Source: Guyanagaster necrorhizus
Taxonomy: Eukaryota; Basidiomycota; Agaricomycetes; Agaricales; Physalacriaceae
Direction of reading: 5' to 3'
Assembly: GCF_019112545.1 (NCBI RefSeq)
Contig: NW_025064893.1
Span: 606,185 to 670,184 of the forward strand
DNA: 64,000 nucleotides
Shown: piece after piece, positions 1-10,998 of the stretch
Layout: every line of letters starts with the position of its first letter
Numbering within the stretch: position 1 is the first letter of the stretch
Translations under genes and position numbers: made by a program
The notes under the pieces: model-generated
Told to the model about the DNA's origin: nothing
The model's database searches: none
What the model saw: the letters and a program-made list of their open reading frames with translations, nothing else

Positions 1-2090
1 CGTGGTCAGTCGAACATAATAGAGAGGGATAGCACTCGGTGGGTCCTACGTGTCGAGTCCCGAATGAAATGTGTACTTGGTATGATGGAAGCGGCCGGAC
101 GTAATCCCATCGCAATAAGCCCTTGAAACTGCTGCCGATAAGCCTCATCACAGGGGGGTAAACAGAGTTACCAACATGCGGCGTGATCGTCCACATGTCA
201 CTGTCAAGTTAAATTTTGCGAGTAGACGGGTATTTAGATGAACGCCGGAATCCCGATAGCACCGACCGTCTCCCCAGAAAGTCATGTGTGAGATGGAGAG
301 CGTGGTTAAGGAAAAGGCTCAGGAGAGGTGGTATATCGACAAAAGCAGCGTCATGATGATAAGAGTTGAGGATGGTCTACCATGACGTTGGCCTTCCATG
401 ATCCATGAGAAGCACAGACTCTCTACGTAGAAGCAGAAGAGGGAGGGGTAGCGAGTCGAAATGTGAAATTGAGCGTTAAGAAACATTTCAGAACAAAGCA
501 TGGACCGAGCTGCATAGCCATTTCACTCTGGCACCAGTTGTGCTTTGAGTGACTGTTAGCCACCTCCCAGAAGATGGAACCTTGAAAATATGCTCTATGG
601 CTTGTTAGGTAGCCCAGCCGGGTTTCGCTTCGTAGGTTCTGATGCGAGAAGGTCCGCGGGATATCGGTGACACTGGAAGAGGCCGGACTCGATGTAGATG
701 GTAGATGCAGTAACGGTTGCCCAGCATCCCGGTAAAATATAGCTTTGCCGTAGATCCTAATCCTTGACGACCTTCGGGTCACAGTACACGTCGAATTTTC
801 ACAGGACATAGAGGGGGCTGCTTGATATCGGCCTTGTGGTGGAGCTGATACCGGCGTCCTCGACAAAGCCGGTGGTGTATCCCAAGCTCGCAACGTCCGT
901 GTACGGCGGGGCTGGCCCCCAATACGAAATGTATGAGCTTAGTATCCTTAGTACAATGGTCACACAGCGTACCTGCGTTGCCGAAGCCCTTCTACCCGAA
1001 CCCTTCTTTCCGTCCCTTCGCCTAGGTCGATCTCGCTCTTCTTCTGGAGCTAGGTCAGAACTTTTCAGTGCTCGCCCTGCATGATAGAGCTGGTAACCGA
1101 TTTTGGGCCCGGTCGTGAGAGAACAGATCCCGCAGGTATCAATGATGGGGGTAGGAGACAACAAAGGCTCCGTGATCGTCCCATCTTTTCGTCTTGAACC
1201 ACCCCCCCTTCCTTTCGAATTCCGTCTTTCGTGACTTTCGAGAATTTCTCGAATCGTCAGTAGTCTGGCAGTTTCAATGCTACACGGGCATCCTCTTACT
1301 AAAATCTGTCGGAATGTAGAAGGAAAAAAAAAACTGATGCAGAAAAGTAGTATCTGAGCCATGTGCGTCTACATATATTTGCTTTTGCCTTCAATAGCTC
1401 AGCTAAATCATCGTTCGGCGTAATCACACATATCTACAGAACCGATTTCTTGCATTACCCAATCTTCGTATATCGCCGGACTAGTCGAAGCCCTGTTATC
1501 GTAATTACGGACACTGGACTGCTTTGGCGCCGTCGGACGCACATAGGCCCGGGGACCATCAAGACGTGGACTAGAGCTGGCAGAACATGGACATGTTGAG
1601 CAGCGGTACTGGGACGATATTTCAGATCTAGGCCTGGCGGCTAAAACTCAGGTCTGTTACTCTTTATTTCGAGTCATTGATTGCGTTGTTTCAACCATTG
1701 GCGACGCGACTGTCGCAATCTCATTAAGGATGAGCGGACAAAGAGGCGAAGCGAAGCGAGGTTTATTCCTCGCAATGGCGCGCATCCTCTGTATAGGCAG
1801 TTTATATTCTAAGGGCTCCGGGTGACCGCGCCATTCGAGAGAAACGAAGAGCTATCGCGAAACACATTCAAATGTCATGGAAACAATTTCATTGACGTTT
1901 GCCTTCCTTAGCTGGACGAGACCTGTCCGTCGTGTCCGGGGTTTCAATGATAGTGCGGAGCAGCGCCGGCGTCGTAGAGGTGTCGTTGGCTTCCCTTCTA
2001 CATCCTGACGTTCGACCTCCTTCGCCTCTGCCTTCGTAAGCCGTATCTTTAGTTGGCAATGCACAGCTCTTAGTTCCAGCTACTACTTAT
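1..2090. other. No supportable gene
   Basis: This stretch has several open frames of 60-190 codons on both strands (the longest on the minus strand at 799-1362 and 423-893), but none shows a domain, a convincing exon-intron structure or a continuous family-like sequence. The base composition is normal and CpG-containing, unlike the transposon block at the right of the window. It may hold the end of a gene lying to the left or a decayed gene. I see no RNA gene or repeat in it. Confidence 0.5.
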
Positions 2091-2192
2091 ATGCACAATT
2101 TACATGAGCCCCTAACTTTTCGACTCTTTCTCCCTGCCTGTTGTGTCTTTCCCGCAGTGAGCAACCCAAGTTCCTCCTCTCCGAACAAGAAT

Positions 2193-3137
2193 ATGAACGC
2201 GCCTTTCCCCTTCGACGACTCTGATCCCTCATCAGATATCCTTCTAATATCACCTGATGATGTTTATTTCCACGCTCACAAAAACATCCTTTCCCTTGCG
2301 TCTTCCTTCTTCCAAGACTTAATTCCTTTAGTCCAGAATCCGAGCGATGGCTCCCTTCCTATAGTCTATCTGACTGAAGGAAGCAACATCGTCGACAAAG
2401 TCCTTCGTTTCTGCTACCCAATCCCCGATCCTTCTTTTGCTGACGTATCCGAGATCTACCAGGTCGCAGAAGCTACGCACAAATACCTCATGAACGACGT
2501 AACAAACAGACTTCCCAGTCAACTGAGGAATTTTGTCAGCATATACCCATTGCATACTTTTGTCGTCGCTTGCAAGCTCAATTGGAAAAGGGAAGTTGAC
2601 ATTGCAGCGAGCAAGGTGCTGGCAAAGCCCCTATTCGCCCACAAGGAAGACATGCCGGAGCTCGACCTCCCTTCCCTCAGGATCCTTTATCGCTTCGCCC
2701 AGTTCCACGAACGGCGCATGAGCGTCATCCGATCCGCGTTTCTCGATATGCTGGATAGAGTCCAAGTCAGGTGTACCGTTTACTTCAAAGGGCCGCCCTG
2801 CGACATGCATGATATCTGGGATGACACTCCCCAGTTTCATCACCCGCTTCCGAGGAAATCATACCTCCTCCATTACGGTGCGACCCTCCTCAGGGCGATG
2901 CTCTTGTCTCCAACCATGGAGACTTTGACTTCGACAGATGTGGATGCTAGGGAATCTGCGCGTACCATAGCAATGATGTGTCCTAATTGCGCCCAGGATG
3001 ATCTGGATGTTATCTTTGATGAGGCCATACCAAACGATGTCTTGGCCAAGGTCTATAAGACATTAGACGAGGTGAGTCGTCCGAGCTTACATAATTGTAC
3101 ACACGAAAAATGGAACTATTTGGCAGAGATTTTCTGA
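2193..3137 (+). CDS. BTB/POZ domain protein
   Basis: This is a BTB/POZ-fold protein of the large Agaricomycete family; BTB domains mediate dimerisation or adaptor contacts, and the specific role here is unknown. The chosen start is the internal Met at 2193, because the domain begins a few residues later (SDILLISPDDVYFHAHKNIL), which is the usual N-terminal BTB pattern of an acidic strand, a His-x-His/Lys turn and a helix LASSFFQDL. The upstream in-frame Met at 2091 would add 34 residues that look like untranslated sequence. A second conserved block, DMPELDLPSLRILYRFAQF, lies near the middle. The frame runs to 3137, but a good donor GTGAGT at 3072 and an AG at about 3318 that lands directly on TGA suggest that the real protein may end at about 3071. 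A decayed copy follows downstream. Confidence 0.8.
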   Translation: MNAPFPFDDSDPSSDILLISPDDVYFHAHKNILSLASSFFQDLIPLVQNPSDGSLPIVYLTEGSNIVDKVLRFCYPIPDPSFADVSEIYQVAEATHKYLMNDVTNRLPSQLRNFVSIYPLHTFVVACKLNWKREVDIAASKVLAKPLFAHKEDMPELDLPSLRILYRFAQFHERRMSVIRSAFLDMLDRVQVRCTVYFKGPPCDMHDIWDDTPQFHHPLPRKSYLLHYGATLLRAMLLSPTMETLTSTDVDARESARTIAMMCPNCAQDDLDVIFDEAIPNDVLAKVYKTLDEVSRPSLHNCTHEKWNYLAEIF

Positions 3138-3599
3138 CGTGTTGTGAGTCATGAAGGTTACAAAGGCGCATACTGTACAACGAAATACACACAGAGTAAT
3201 AGATCTGATCTTTCGTTGCTTGAAACTCCGAACGTTTTCAAACTTCCCTGCGAGAGGTAGGAAGCAGACATTTTCCCGCAAGATCATATTAGATGTGCTA
3301 GCTTATGATTAACATGCAGTGAGATTGCTCTGCGCTTCGGTCGCTTCTGTCCTGACTCAGTCACTCAAAAACATTTTTCTCCCTAATTCGACCGATGTCC
3401 AAAAAGGAAGCAACGGCATGGAACGAGGTCGTAACTCTTTACCCTTCCCTTCTGTGCCGTGCCCGTGTCGATTCATCCCACTCGATCTGTTCTTTCCGAG
3501 GGCTGACCGACACCCGCATTTTCCTTTTCTTTAACACCGGCCGTTCCGCCGATTTTGTTCCAATATGAACATGAACCATCCATCCTTCTATCCGACAGC

Positions 3600-4400
3600 A
3601 TATATATAGTCTTTGTATCATCCAATGACGTCCAACCTATGTCCACAAGCACATTCTTTCCCTCGCTTCTACCTTCTTCAGGGAGTTGATCGCGGTGCCC
3701 TTAACTGACGACAGCTATTGACAGTCCTTGTTATCCCACACAAGACGTTACCGTTGACGATGCTTCCGAGATTTACTAGGCCGTGCAGGCCGTGCACAAA
3801 TGTAAAATAGAAAACTTCGCAACCCAACCAACGCAAGTTATTCGAGCGGCGGGCGGCCTTTCCCTCTGCGCACGTAAACTGGAAGGTTCCCTCTCCTTCT
3901 CCCTGATATTGCACATAGTAAGTAACTTCTTCTCCTGATCAATCCAAAACGATGATGACATTCCGGAGCTTCAAGCTCCTCAACTCGTTGAAAACATATC
4001 ATCGCCTTCTCAAGTTCCACTGGCGGCGATATAGCGTAGGATGTTAGAAACCGATGGATCGAGCGCACGCACGCCATATGCGCCGAGCCATATGACAGAC
4101 CCCTACTGCAAGCCATGATGTCTGGGACGGGCCACCCACCTGATTCCGAGAACGGCTGGCTAGTGTGTCAGGGACGTTATGCCGGAAATCGTGGCTCCAC
4201 TCCCCCAGCACACTGTATCTGTCCTCCCAAGCTACGCCGAAATCTCCAACCGCGGCAACTTTCAATGGAACGGGTGAACAACTAACTCTGCTCGTTCATG
4301 ATGGGCTTGTAAAAGTAGCAGAATCCTGCCCAGAGTGGCGCAAGTCCCTTTTTTTCTTTGGGACACTTCCTGGGACTTTGAGGTTATGAATAGAGATCCA
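3600..4400 (+). pseudogene. Decayed tandem copy of the BTB gene
   Basis: Pieces of a second BTB protein follow in the same order as in the upstream gene but in shifting frames. At about 3641 the sequence encodes YVHKHILSLASTFFRELI, matching YFHAHKNILSLASSFFQDLI of the upstream copy. At about 3727 CYPTQDVTVDDASEIY is followed by TAG where the intact copy has Gln. At about 3950 DDIPEL is followed, after a frame change, by YHRLLKFHWRRYSV, matching YRFAQFHERRMSV. At about 4109 SHDVWDGPP matches MHDIWDDTP. There are at least three frame changes and one CAG-to-TAG stop, so this is a pseudogene from a tandem duplication. The outer limits are approximate. Confidence 0.75.
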
Positions 4401-5675
4401 CTCGCATTTGGGAGAGGGTGAGTGGTCAGCAGTTTTTGTTATACCACAATAACGGCTTAATGTATGCATGCATCAAGAATTATTCGAGCTTGATATGTAG
4501 TTCTGTCACCAGTCTTCAGTTCTAGAGCTAGGATGATTCAAGCCGCCTACTGGTAGCTTATTCAGAAAGCAGATAGGTCGGACCTTATTACAATATCTGT
4601 TTTCCATCTTTATACGTGGATTGGAGTTTTCATACCCTGATCCCAGAATTTTAAAATCCTTGAATCCGTTAACACCCGCCGTCACCTTCTCGAGTTGCAC
4701 AAATGCCGCATATAACTGATCCTTGAAGTCCACGACATCTGTACCCGGGAAGATTCGACGAACACCCCATTTGCGAGGAGGAGCATGATGCCCTTCAGCC
4801 AGTCACCTAACCGTGCACGGCTGCTTCAGCATAATCCGCTTTATCTGTCGTAGGAGCCACGTCGCAATCTTCAAGAGCGGCAACATTGCGAGGGGTGGAC
4901 ACCTCTGCTCGGGCATCGGCCCGCCGATCTTGTCCCAATGGATGTTTTTAAGGTTCATGTAGGATCCCTGGTAACGGTTTGGTATGATATCATCAATTTG
5001 CTTCTTTACATGTACTCATGCACCCTGCGAACGCTCTTTCTTTTCCGCACGTACGATACGGAATATCACACAGGTCTGATCGCCATCGACCTCAGGTCAA
5101 TGAAAAGAGATATCATCAGACCTCGCTGAATTTGCACTAACCCATACCCCGATCCCATGAAAATGAAAATAAAAAAAACCCAGCGCACAAAAGGCGCGAT
5201 CGTGTATAATGCCATTAGTGCGATGTGTTACAGTGGAAGTGCGTGAGATGTGGAGATATTTCTACCTATAGCTACAAAAATTGGGACTAGATTGGGGGAG
5301 GGGGTACAAAAAGCAAAGCCTGGAACAAATGCAACGACTATAGATGAACAGCGCAAACGACAGCTTGAACTTTGCAGCAGCAAAGGGAGGGGAAGAAGAA
5401 TATATACCGCACCCAAAATGAACAAATCCCCCCCCAAAAAGCGTAAAACCGTGGATAATGAGTGAAAGAGTGTTGACGGAACGTTTGTATCGTGAATGAC
5501 AAGTTCCTGTCTGAGACTTGATGATGATTATTACTGGACGAACTGTCAATTAATCGATAAATCAGAAATGAAATGGATCAATTACATGATTGTGCTTGAA
5601 TGCGATGCAAATGCGTGTTTAATTATGCGTGATCGTATTGTTTTTCGTAGGTTATAACGATATCTTCGTATATCA
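4401..5675. other. Intergenic, nothing recognised
   Basis: Only short frames occur here, for example a minus-strand frame of 75 codons at 4506-4733 with no recognisable domain. The left end may include the far remnant of the decayed BTB copy. The right end (about 5,500-5,675) is the 3' flank of the minus-strand YTH gene. I see no repeat or RNA gene. Confidence 0.45.
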
Positions 5676-8600
5676 TCATGATCGTGATGTTGATGGTGGA
5701 GCTTTCGACGAACCGCGTCTGCCAATCCCACCTTTGCCAGGCGGACGAGGTTCCGGCGGTTTCTGCCATTCATCGATCAGCTGTTGTCCAACCGACGGCT
5801 CCAGCTCCGTCCCATCCCGTGAAATTTTCACCTCGCGGTCCTTGTTCCATGGGTTACGCAGGTGCCGCGTACGGTAGAACGGTAGCCGATCGGTTCTGAT
5901 CCACTCCACCTTGAAGGACTCACCCCAACTCTCTTCTCTGGGCGTCTTTGCTTCGACCTTGTCCGTCTCCTCCAGCGTCTCTGGAACCTGGCTCTCACCC
6001 CCTTGCTCATGATCATGTCCCCCCTCCCCTTCCTCTACCGGTCTCAGTTGTTCCTCCCCTTCATCAGTCCCAGTCCCAGTCCCATGCTTCATCGCCCTAT
6101 ACGGTGCTTTCTCATCCAAATGAAAGCTGCTAGGCCGCGCCTTGGTCAAGATCGACCGCTCGGGCTTAAACATCCGAGTACTATCAAGACTGTGCTTCAC
6201 AACGGGCGACCGCGTCGTCATTGCGTGGCGTTGTGGGCCGAGTTCAGCAGGTGCAGACTGTACGGCAGCTTCTGTACCAAACTTCGGACGAGTTTGCTCC
6301 GATGACGAAACCGATTGTGGGGAATCTTCGACTAACCGAAGCGCGGAGAAGATCATCACTTCGTCATCTGCAGACGAACGTGGAGCAGATGAGGACGATG
6401 GTTCTTCGGGTATCGTTTCCGCTTGAACAGGGCCCCGTCCTGTCACTGGCGAAAGTGACGAGCGTGACGAAGGGGCAGAATCTGCTCGTGAAGCCCACGG
6501 TACCGTTTGCTCTCCACGGCCAACAGGTCCAGTCATCCTATCCAACAAAAAGGTTCAGAACAGAACAGAACAGCCATCAGATAATTATACGTACCTGGCG
6601 TATCCATACCACTCGCCACTTTTGTTCACGCCAAAGATAAGATAAACATCTTCGCTCGTCCGAAATGCTTGATCCAGGATACCCTCGTTGTGTTTCTGGG
6701 TAGCCCACAGTCCCTGTTGAACGCTGATGTCGACATCCTCCTACTCCGTAGTAGCAAAAAATCAGAGACCGATCCCAAGAAAGAGGAAACGATAAGGCTT
6801 ACCGGTGTCAAAGACTTGAGAATAAAATAGCGTTTCGGGAAGTATCTCGTGAGGACACTAGAGTTCGTCGATGCAAAAGACCCAGAACTGCTCGAATTCT
6901 TTGGACCTAGAGTCGGTCTCGTATCGTCGTCGCTTGAGAACGATGCCGAAGGAACGAACGAATGACGGTCAGATGAGCTTGATGGTGTTATAGGCACCTC
7001 ATCCACATCAGAATGCTCCGACACCTCGCTCGACTCCTCCTTACCCTTCCGCTCTTTGATCCATTTCGTGTGCATTCCCATCCCACGTTGTCCGCCAACG
7101 CCGGCTTTGAGATCATCATCTCTCCGTCTAACCCTACAAACAAGCCTGGGACACCTGGGGTCATTTAGTCGTAAGGGCTGCCCGTGAAACCTCGCTATAG
7201 CCTTGTGAAGATAGGCTTCGCTCTCAAAGTTGATGAACGCACAGCTTGAGCGCGAGATGAGGAATATAGACATCACACCGGTAGGACCCGGGTCATCAGG
7301 AGGTTTTGAGGGGAGGGTTTGGTTGAAAAACCGCCATAGCTCATCGTGAGTGGCGTCGGACGGGACGTTGCCAACCCACATGACCCATTCTGAGCGATGG
7401 GATGGAGGGTTAGGATGATACGATCGTCGAACAAGAGGTCTCTCTGGGGCAGCGCTGCGGGAAGATGCGCTTTCGGGTTTTTGGGATAGAGGAGTGGTTG
7501 GCGGTATCGGCGATACTGGGTCTGTAGGAAAAACACCGGTCACTACGGGCGACATGGGATAGTGAGTCGAGGAAGAGGCACCTGAGGATTGGCCGTAAGG
7601 TTCAGAGTCATGCGGTCGCGGGGAAGTATAGTTAATAGTATAGTGACCATGATATGGCGCTGGTGAACTCTCGTACTGCCGCGCTGGAACGTGGGGTAGG
7701 TACCACCATGTGCCTTGACTATCTGACTCTGTTGTAGGGGACGTGTATGGCTGTGGATAGGCACCCGGGGGATACTGGGAAGTATAAATTGGAGAGGTCG
7801 GAAAGGACTGGGGCGGTGCGTACGAATATTGCGGCGTAGATATCGAGGAGTATGGTAACGAATGAAAAGAACCTGTTCCAGAGTAAGTAGGTGAGTGAGT
7901 TGGCTGAGAGCTTGAAGGCTGAGAAGGAGAAGGCGATGCAGTACCCTGTGAAGGAAAAATGGGGGGCGTCGAGTAGGATGTTGAGGCAGCGTCGGGTGAA
8001 GGATAAGAGTAGACATGGGTCTGGTGCGGAAGCATGGACTGGAAACCAGCGTGTATATTTTGGTGCAGCATGCTACCGTCCACCCCAGGATGCTGGTATC
8101 CATGTTGGTAGAACGGCGGCGGCGTATGGGCTATCGCCACCGGTCCGGATGGCGATATCGCGTAAGGCCCGACAAAACCTGCTCGCTGAGCGAAAGGGCC
8201 TGTCGGAGATGGGTAATGGAGAGAACCTTGGTAGCTAGTAGAGGGGGTATTGACGCCATGGATGCCGTCCGGCGGGGCCCCGTATGGTGTCGGCTGAACA
8301 GTCTGTTGCCGACGCGATGTCCCAGGCTGAGCAACGGATGGCCTCCGTAGATTTCCGGATCGTCCTTGTTCCGACATGGAGCTACCCTCGCCACTCCCCT
8401 CGCGATTATCGCCACCATACATATAATCCGGGCCACCGCCTGTGCTCTGCAACGCGGGATGCGAGTCTTGAAGACGTTGTGAGTGATATCCGAGTCGAGT
8501 CTCATAAAAATCTGCAACACATGTCAAAAATATTCCAGAAAATGAATTCCCATCTGAACAAACGTACCAAAGGTACCTCTGGCGACACGGGTTGAATCCA

Positions 8601-8727
8601 AGCGTTGATCTAAGCATAAGAGAGTGAGATCCGCATAACCAAAGAAGAATAAAATAAAAGAAAGAAATTGCGGTTCCAACCGCACAGTGCACTCGCCAGA
8701 GCCCACGACGCGATGGAATTTTTTCAA
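5676..8727 (-). CDS. RRM plus YTH domain RNA-binding protein (likely m6A reader)
   Basis: My model joins 8727-8568, 8511-6803, 6740-6595 and 6537-5676 on the minus strand, about 958 residues. Introns are 56, 62 and 57 bp with GT-AG ends, and the summed exon length is an exact multiple of three. A long Pro/Ser/Tyr/Gln-rich disordered N-terminus is followed by an RRM at about residues 420-515 (VMWVGNVP as RNP2-like, CAFINFES as RNP1-like). The first half of a YTH domain lies at about 607-672 (RYFILKSLT, then across the intron GLWATQKHNEGILDQAF and VYLIFGVN). The second half is at about 882-927 (FKVEWIRTDRLPF, RHLRNPWNKDREVKISRDG). YTH domains bind N6-methyladenosine in mRNA through an aromatic cage; the Trp in LWATQ and the Trp before FKVEWI are present. 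The ending resembles the YTHDC1/Mmi1 type. The start Met is uncertain. Confidence 0.88.
6741..6802 (-). other. Intron splitting the YTH domain
   Basis: A 62-bp GT-AG intron separates SLTP from EDVDIS. Removing it restores the continuous YTH core, which is the main proof that the two adjoining open frames are one gene. The next intron (6538-6594, 57 bp) joins GYA to RMTG in the same way. Confidence 0.9.
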
Positions 8728-9918
8728 GGAGGTAATCTGCGCTTGTTTGCCATCACAGTCTTCCTCTGCACGTGATATTACTTACTTCGGGACGCGCTTC
8801 CGGTCGCGGCGGGCATATTCGAGTTTTCGAGAGGTTTGGGTGTGAAGTTTCTCGTGAGGCCGTCTGTAGGTTCAACCATCTTGTTTTACAAATTCTAAAT
8901 AAATGGGAACATCAGAAATTTGCTGAGAAGATTGAATGCAATACCAAACCTTGTGAAATGAGGAAGTACCTGCCTATACTATGAACGCGTCAATTAACGA
9001 CAGCTTGGAGGAGATATAGTTTGGTGGCAGGAGCTTTGTGGCAGTACGTAGGTGCAGCAATTCTCAGTGGAGGAAGACGACATCTTAACGCACGGTGGGG
9101 TATATGTATAAAGTCCACCGTGGGAATCTATGATGTCACTCCTAACAATTTCATGTCTCGCCAAGTCCTACGTAGCTTGATGGCACTATCCTGGCCGCCT
9201 CTATCAACCCCCACATACCCATCTTCGCTGCCTATCAATATCTACCCCCTTCATCATCGTATTTCCCCAGCGTCGACTCTTTTATCGCAGAAATATAAAT
9301 TCTTCTGGAACCCAGCAGAAAACTCTGGAACCATTTGACCTCCGGATCCAACGTTACCAATCGGTAGCTCAATTCAGCGGAACCTCTTCTGCCCGTGGGC
9401 CGCATATCCGTCTCTATATTCTAAAGCCCAATATTATCTTTTCGAACACCGTTTGCATGCCGAGCGCTGTATTACCAAGGACCCAGGTCTCGATGTCTGG
9501 CGGATAGCGATCGCAAGTAGTCTCCCATTCGATGCACAGTTGATTATACGACTCGGACGTTCAACTGCTTTCAACGTTGTTCCGTGATCTCCAGCACCTA
9601 TTCTCGTCTGCCAAAACCTTCAAGCAAGGTTTATCGGAGCGGCAGTGCAAGACAGCTGCTTCACGGAAAGTTCTAGAAACGATGTTTTATTGAGAGCGAA
9701 CTTCCAGACAACAACTGTAAGGAAGATAAAGTTTCCCAGACGTAGCGGGTAGGATATCACCTTCGTCGGGAATTCGAAGCATCCTTGCATCGAGGTCACG
9801 AATTGCAGTGCTCGTCGTTTCCCGACGTTCATTTCCATATGCGGCCCTGATATCCCCTAAGATCGCGTGATCGTCACCCACGACCCGGCCCCACGCTACT
9901 TCCACGCGTACTTGCATC
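8728..9918. other. Intergenic with one uncertain open stretch
   Basis: This region separates the minus-strand YTH gene from the plus-strand ISG12-like pair. A plus-strand frame at about 9,300-9,510 stays open for around 70 codons after a possible acceptor at about 9,289, but I recognise no family in it and no complete gene can be built. It may contain divergent promoters for both neighbours or a decayed gene. Confidence 0.35.
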
Positions 9919-10624
9919 ATGTATATTCTCACTCCCTCAGTCTCTTCCAATGAATTTGACTTCAATAAGGCTCTAGAGAAAGTCTTGCAGTGGATCCAAA
10001 CAGCTCTGGTCACCATTAGTAAGTTCCTTCCTGTGATCCTGATAATATTGTTAATAATCCGAGTCGGTCCCGCCAGAGGACTTCCTTGTCACTTTCTTTA
10101 GAGATCAAGGTACATATCGACCAGATGATTTTCCTCCATTCTAACTAATGGATACTTTGCAGTGTTCTATCCACTCGATTCGATCCGTTTGTAGAACCTC
10201 CAACTATCCGAGTCTGTCTTCTAATCCCTTTCATCAGTCCAAGCGTACCCGCGCCTGACCCTTATCATCTCAATCATCATATTCTTCGGCCCTTGGATCC
10301 TTCTCATTCCTCTATTCATCATCCAAGGAGCCTTCTTCATCGTGCTCACCGTCATTGGATTTGGCGTATCGGGCATCGTTGGCGGTAAGCGCGCGCTAAA
10401 TACGTTCATACGTCATCGGACCAGACTGAGTATCATCAGGCTCACCTGCTGCGTTGTGCCAAAGTTTCTGCTACGGCGGACACACCCCTGCCGCCTCTGT
10501 CTTTGCTTGCTTACAGTCAACTGGGGCTTCGTATAATGGGTTCACTGTTAGCAATGTGGTGCTTGTGTTCATCAGGGTGCTAGCTGGGCTGGTGGCAGTG
10601 TATATGATTCTGTCGATGGTTTGA
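9919..10624 (+). CDS. ISG12/IFI6-like small membrane protein, copy A
   Basis: My model is 9919-10018, 10077-10109, 10163-10186, 10238-10384 and 10440-10624, giving 162 residues; the exon sum is a multiple of three. An N-terminal amphipathic segment (ALEKVLQWIQTALVTI, then KDFLVTFF) precedes a strongly hydrophobic helix (LTLIISIIIFFGPWILLIPL). Then comes the glycine/alanine-rich core VIGFGVSGIVGGSPAA, followed by TPAASVFACLQSTGAS and a last hydrophobic helix (LVAVYMIL). The order GF..GI..GS.AA and LQS.GA is the signature of the interferon-induced ISG12/IFI6 family, small membrane proteins placed in mitochondria or ER in animals; the fungal role is unknown. The fourth exon uses a weak GTTTGT donor. 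A paralogue follows 375 bp downstream on the same strand. Confidence 0.8.
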
Positions 10625-10998
10625 TACCCCTTCTCATCGCGTATATTTCTCTATGCATACATAGACTCGTCCCTTTTTAGCTCCCCAAGTGCTCGATATG
10701 CATTCCTCTGTTCTTCTATAGCCTTTTCCGTGTGTTCATACTAGTTGACTTTTCAAAACGTTGATCGCTGAAAGAGGCCGTCGCCACCTGAAAACGAAGA
10801 AATACTGAAACGACAACTGAATATCTGATAGCAGCCTAGCGAATATGGTTTCGTAACAAGCGGGATTACCCCCCCAGTAACTTGCTGAAAGTCCCATGGT
10901 TTTGCTACTAAGCTAGAATAGTCCTAATCCGTCAGGTGACACCACTAATCTCTAAGGCTTTGCACCAGGGATGGCACTGCCCTTTTCCTGCGTATACA
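10625..10998. other. Spacer between the tandem ISG12-like genes
   Basis: This 374-bp spacer must hold the 3' end of copy A and the promoter of copy B. I see no coding sequence. A run of C at 10,868-10,873 is the only notable local feature. Confidence 0.5.

Noticed and set aside
799..1362. 187-codon minus-strand frame as a gene
   Set aside because: It has no domain, the sequence is Arg/Ser-rich low complexity, and competing frames of similar length overlap it.
6003..6640. Plus-strand frames of 100-139 codons opposite the YTH gene
   Set aside because: They are antisense shadows of the Ser/Pro-rich insert of the YTH protein and carry no recognisable domain.
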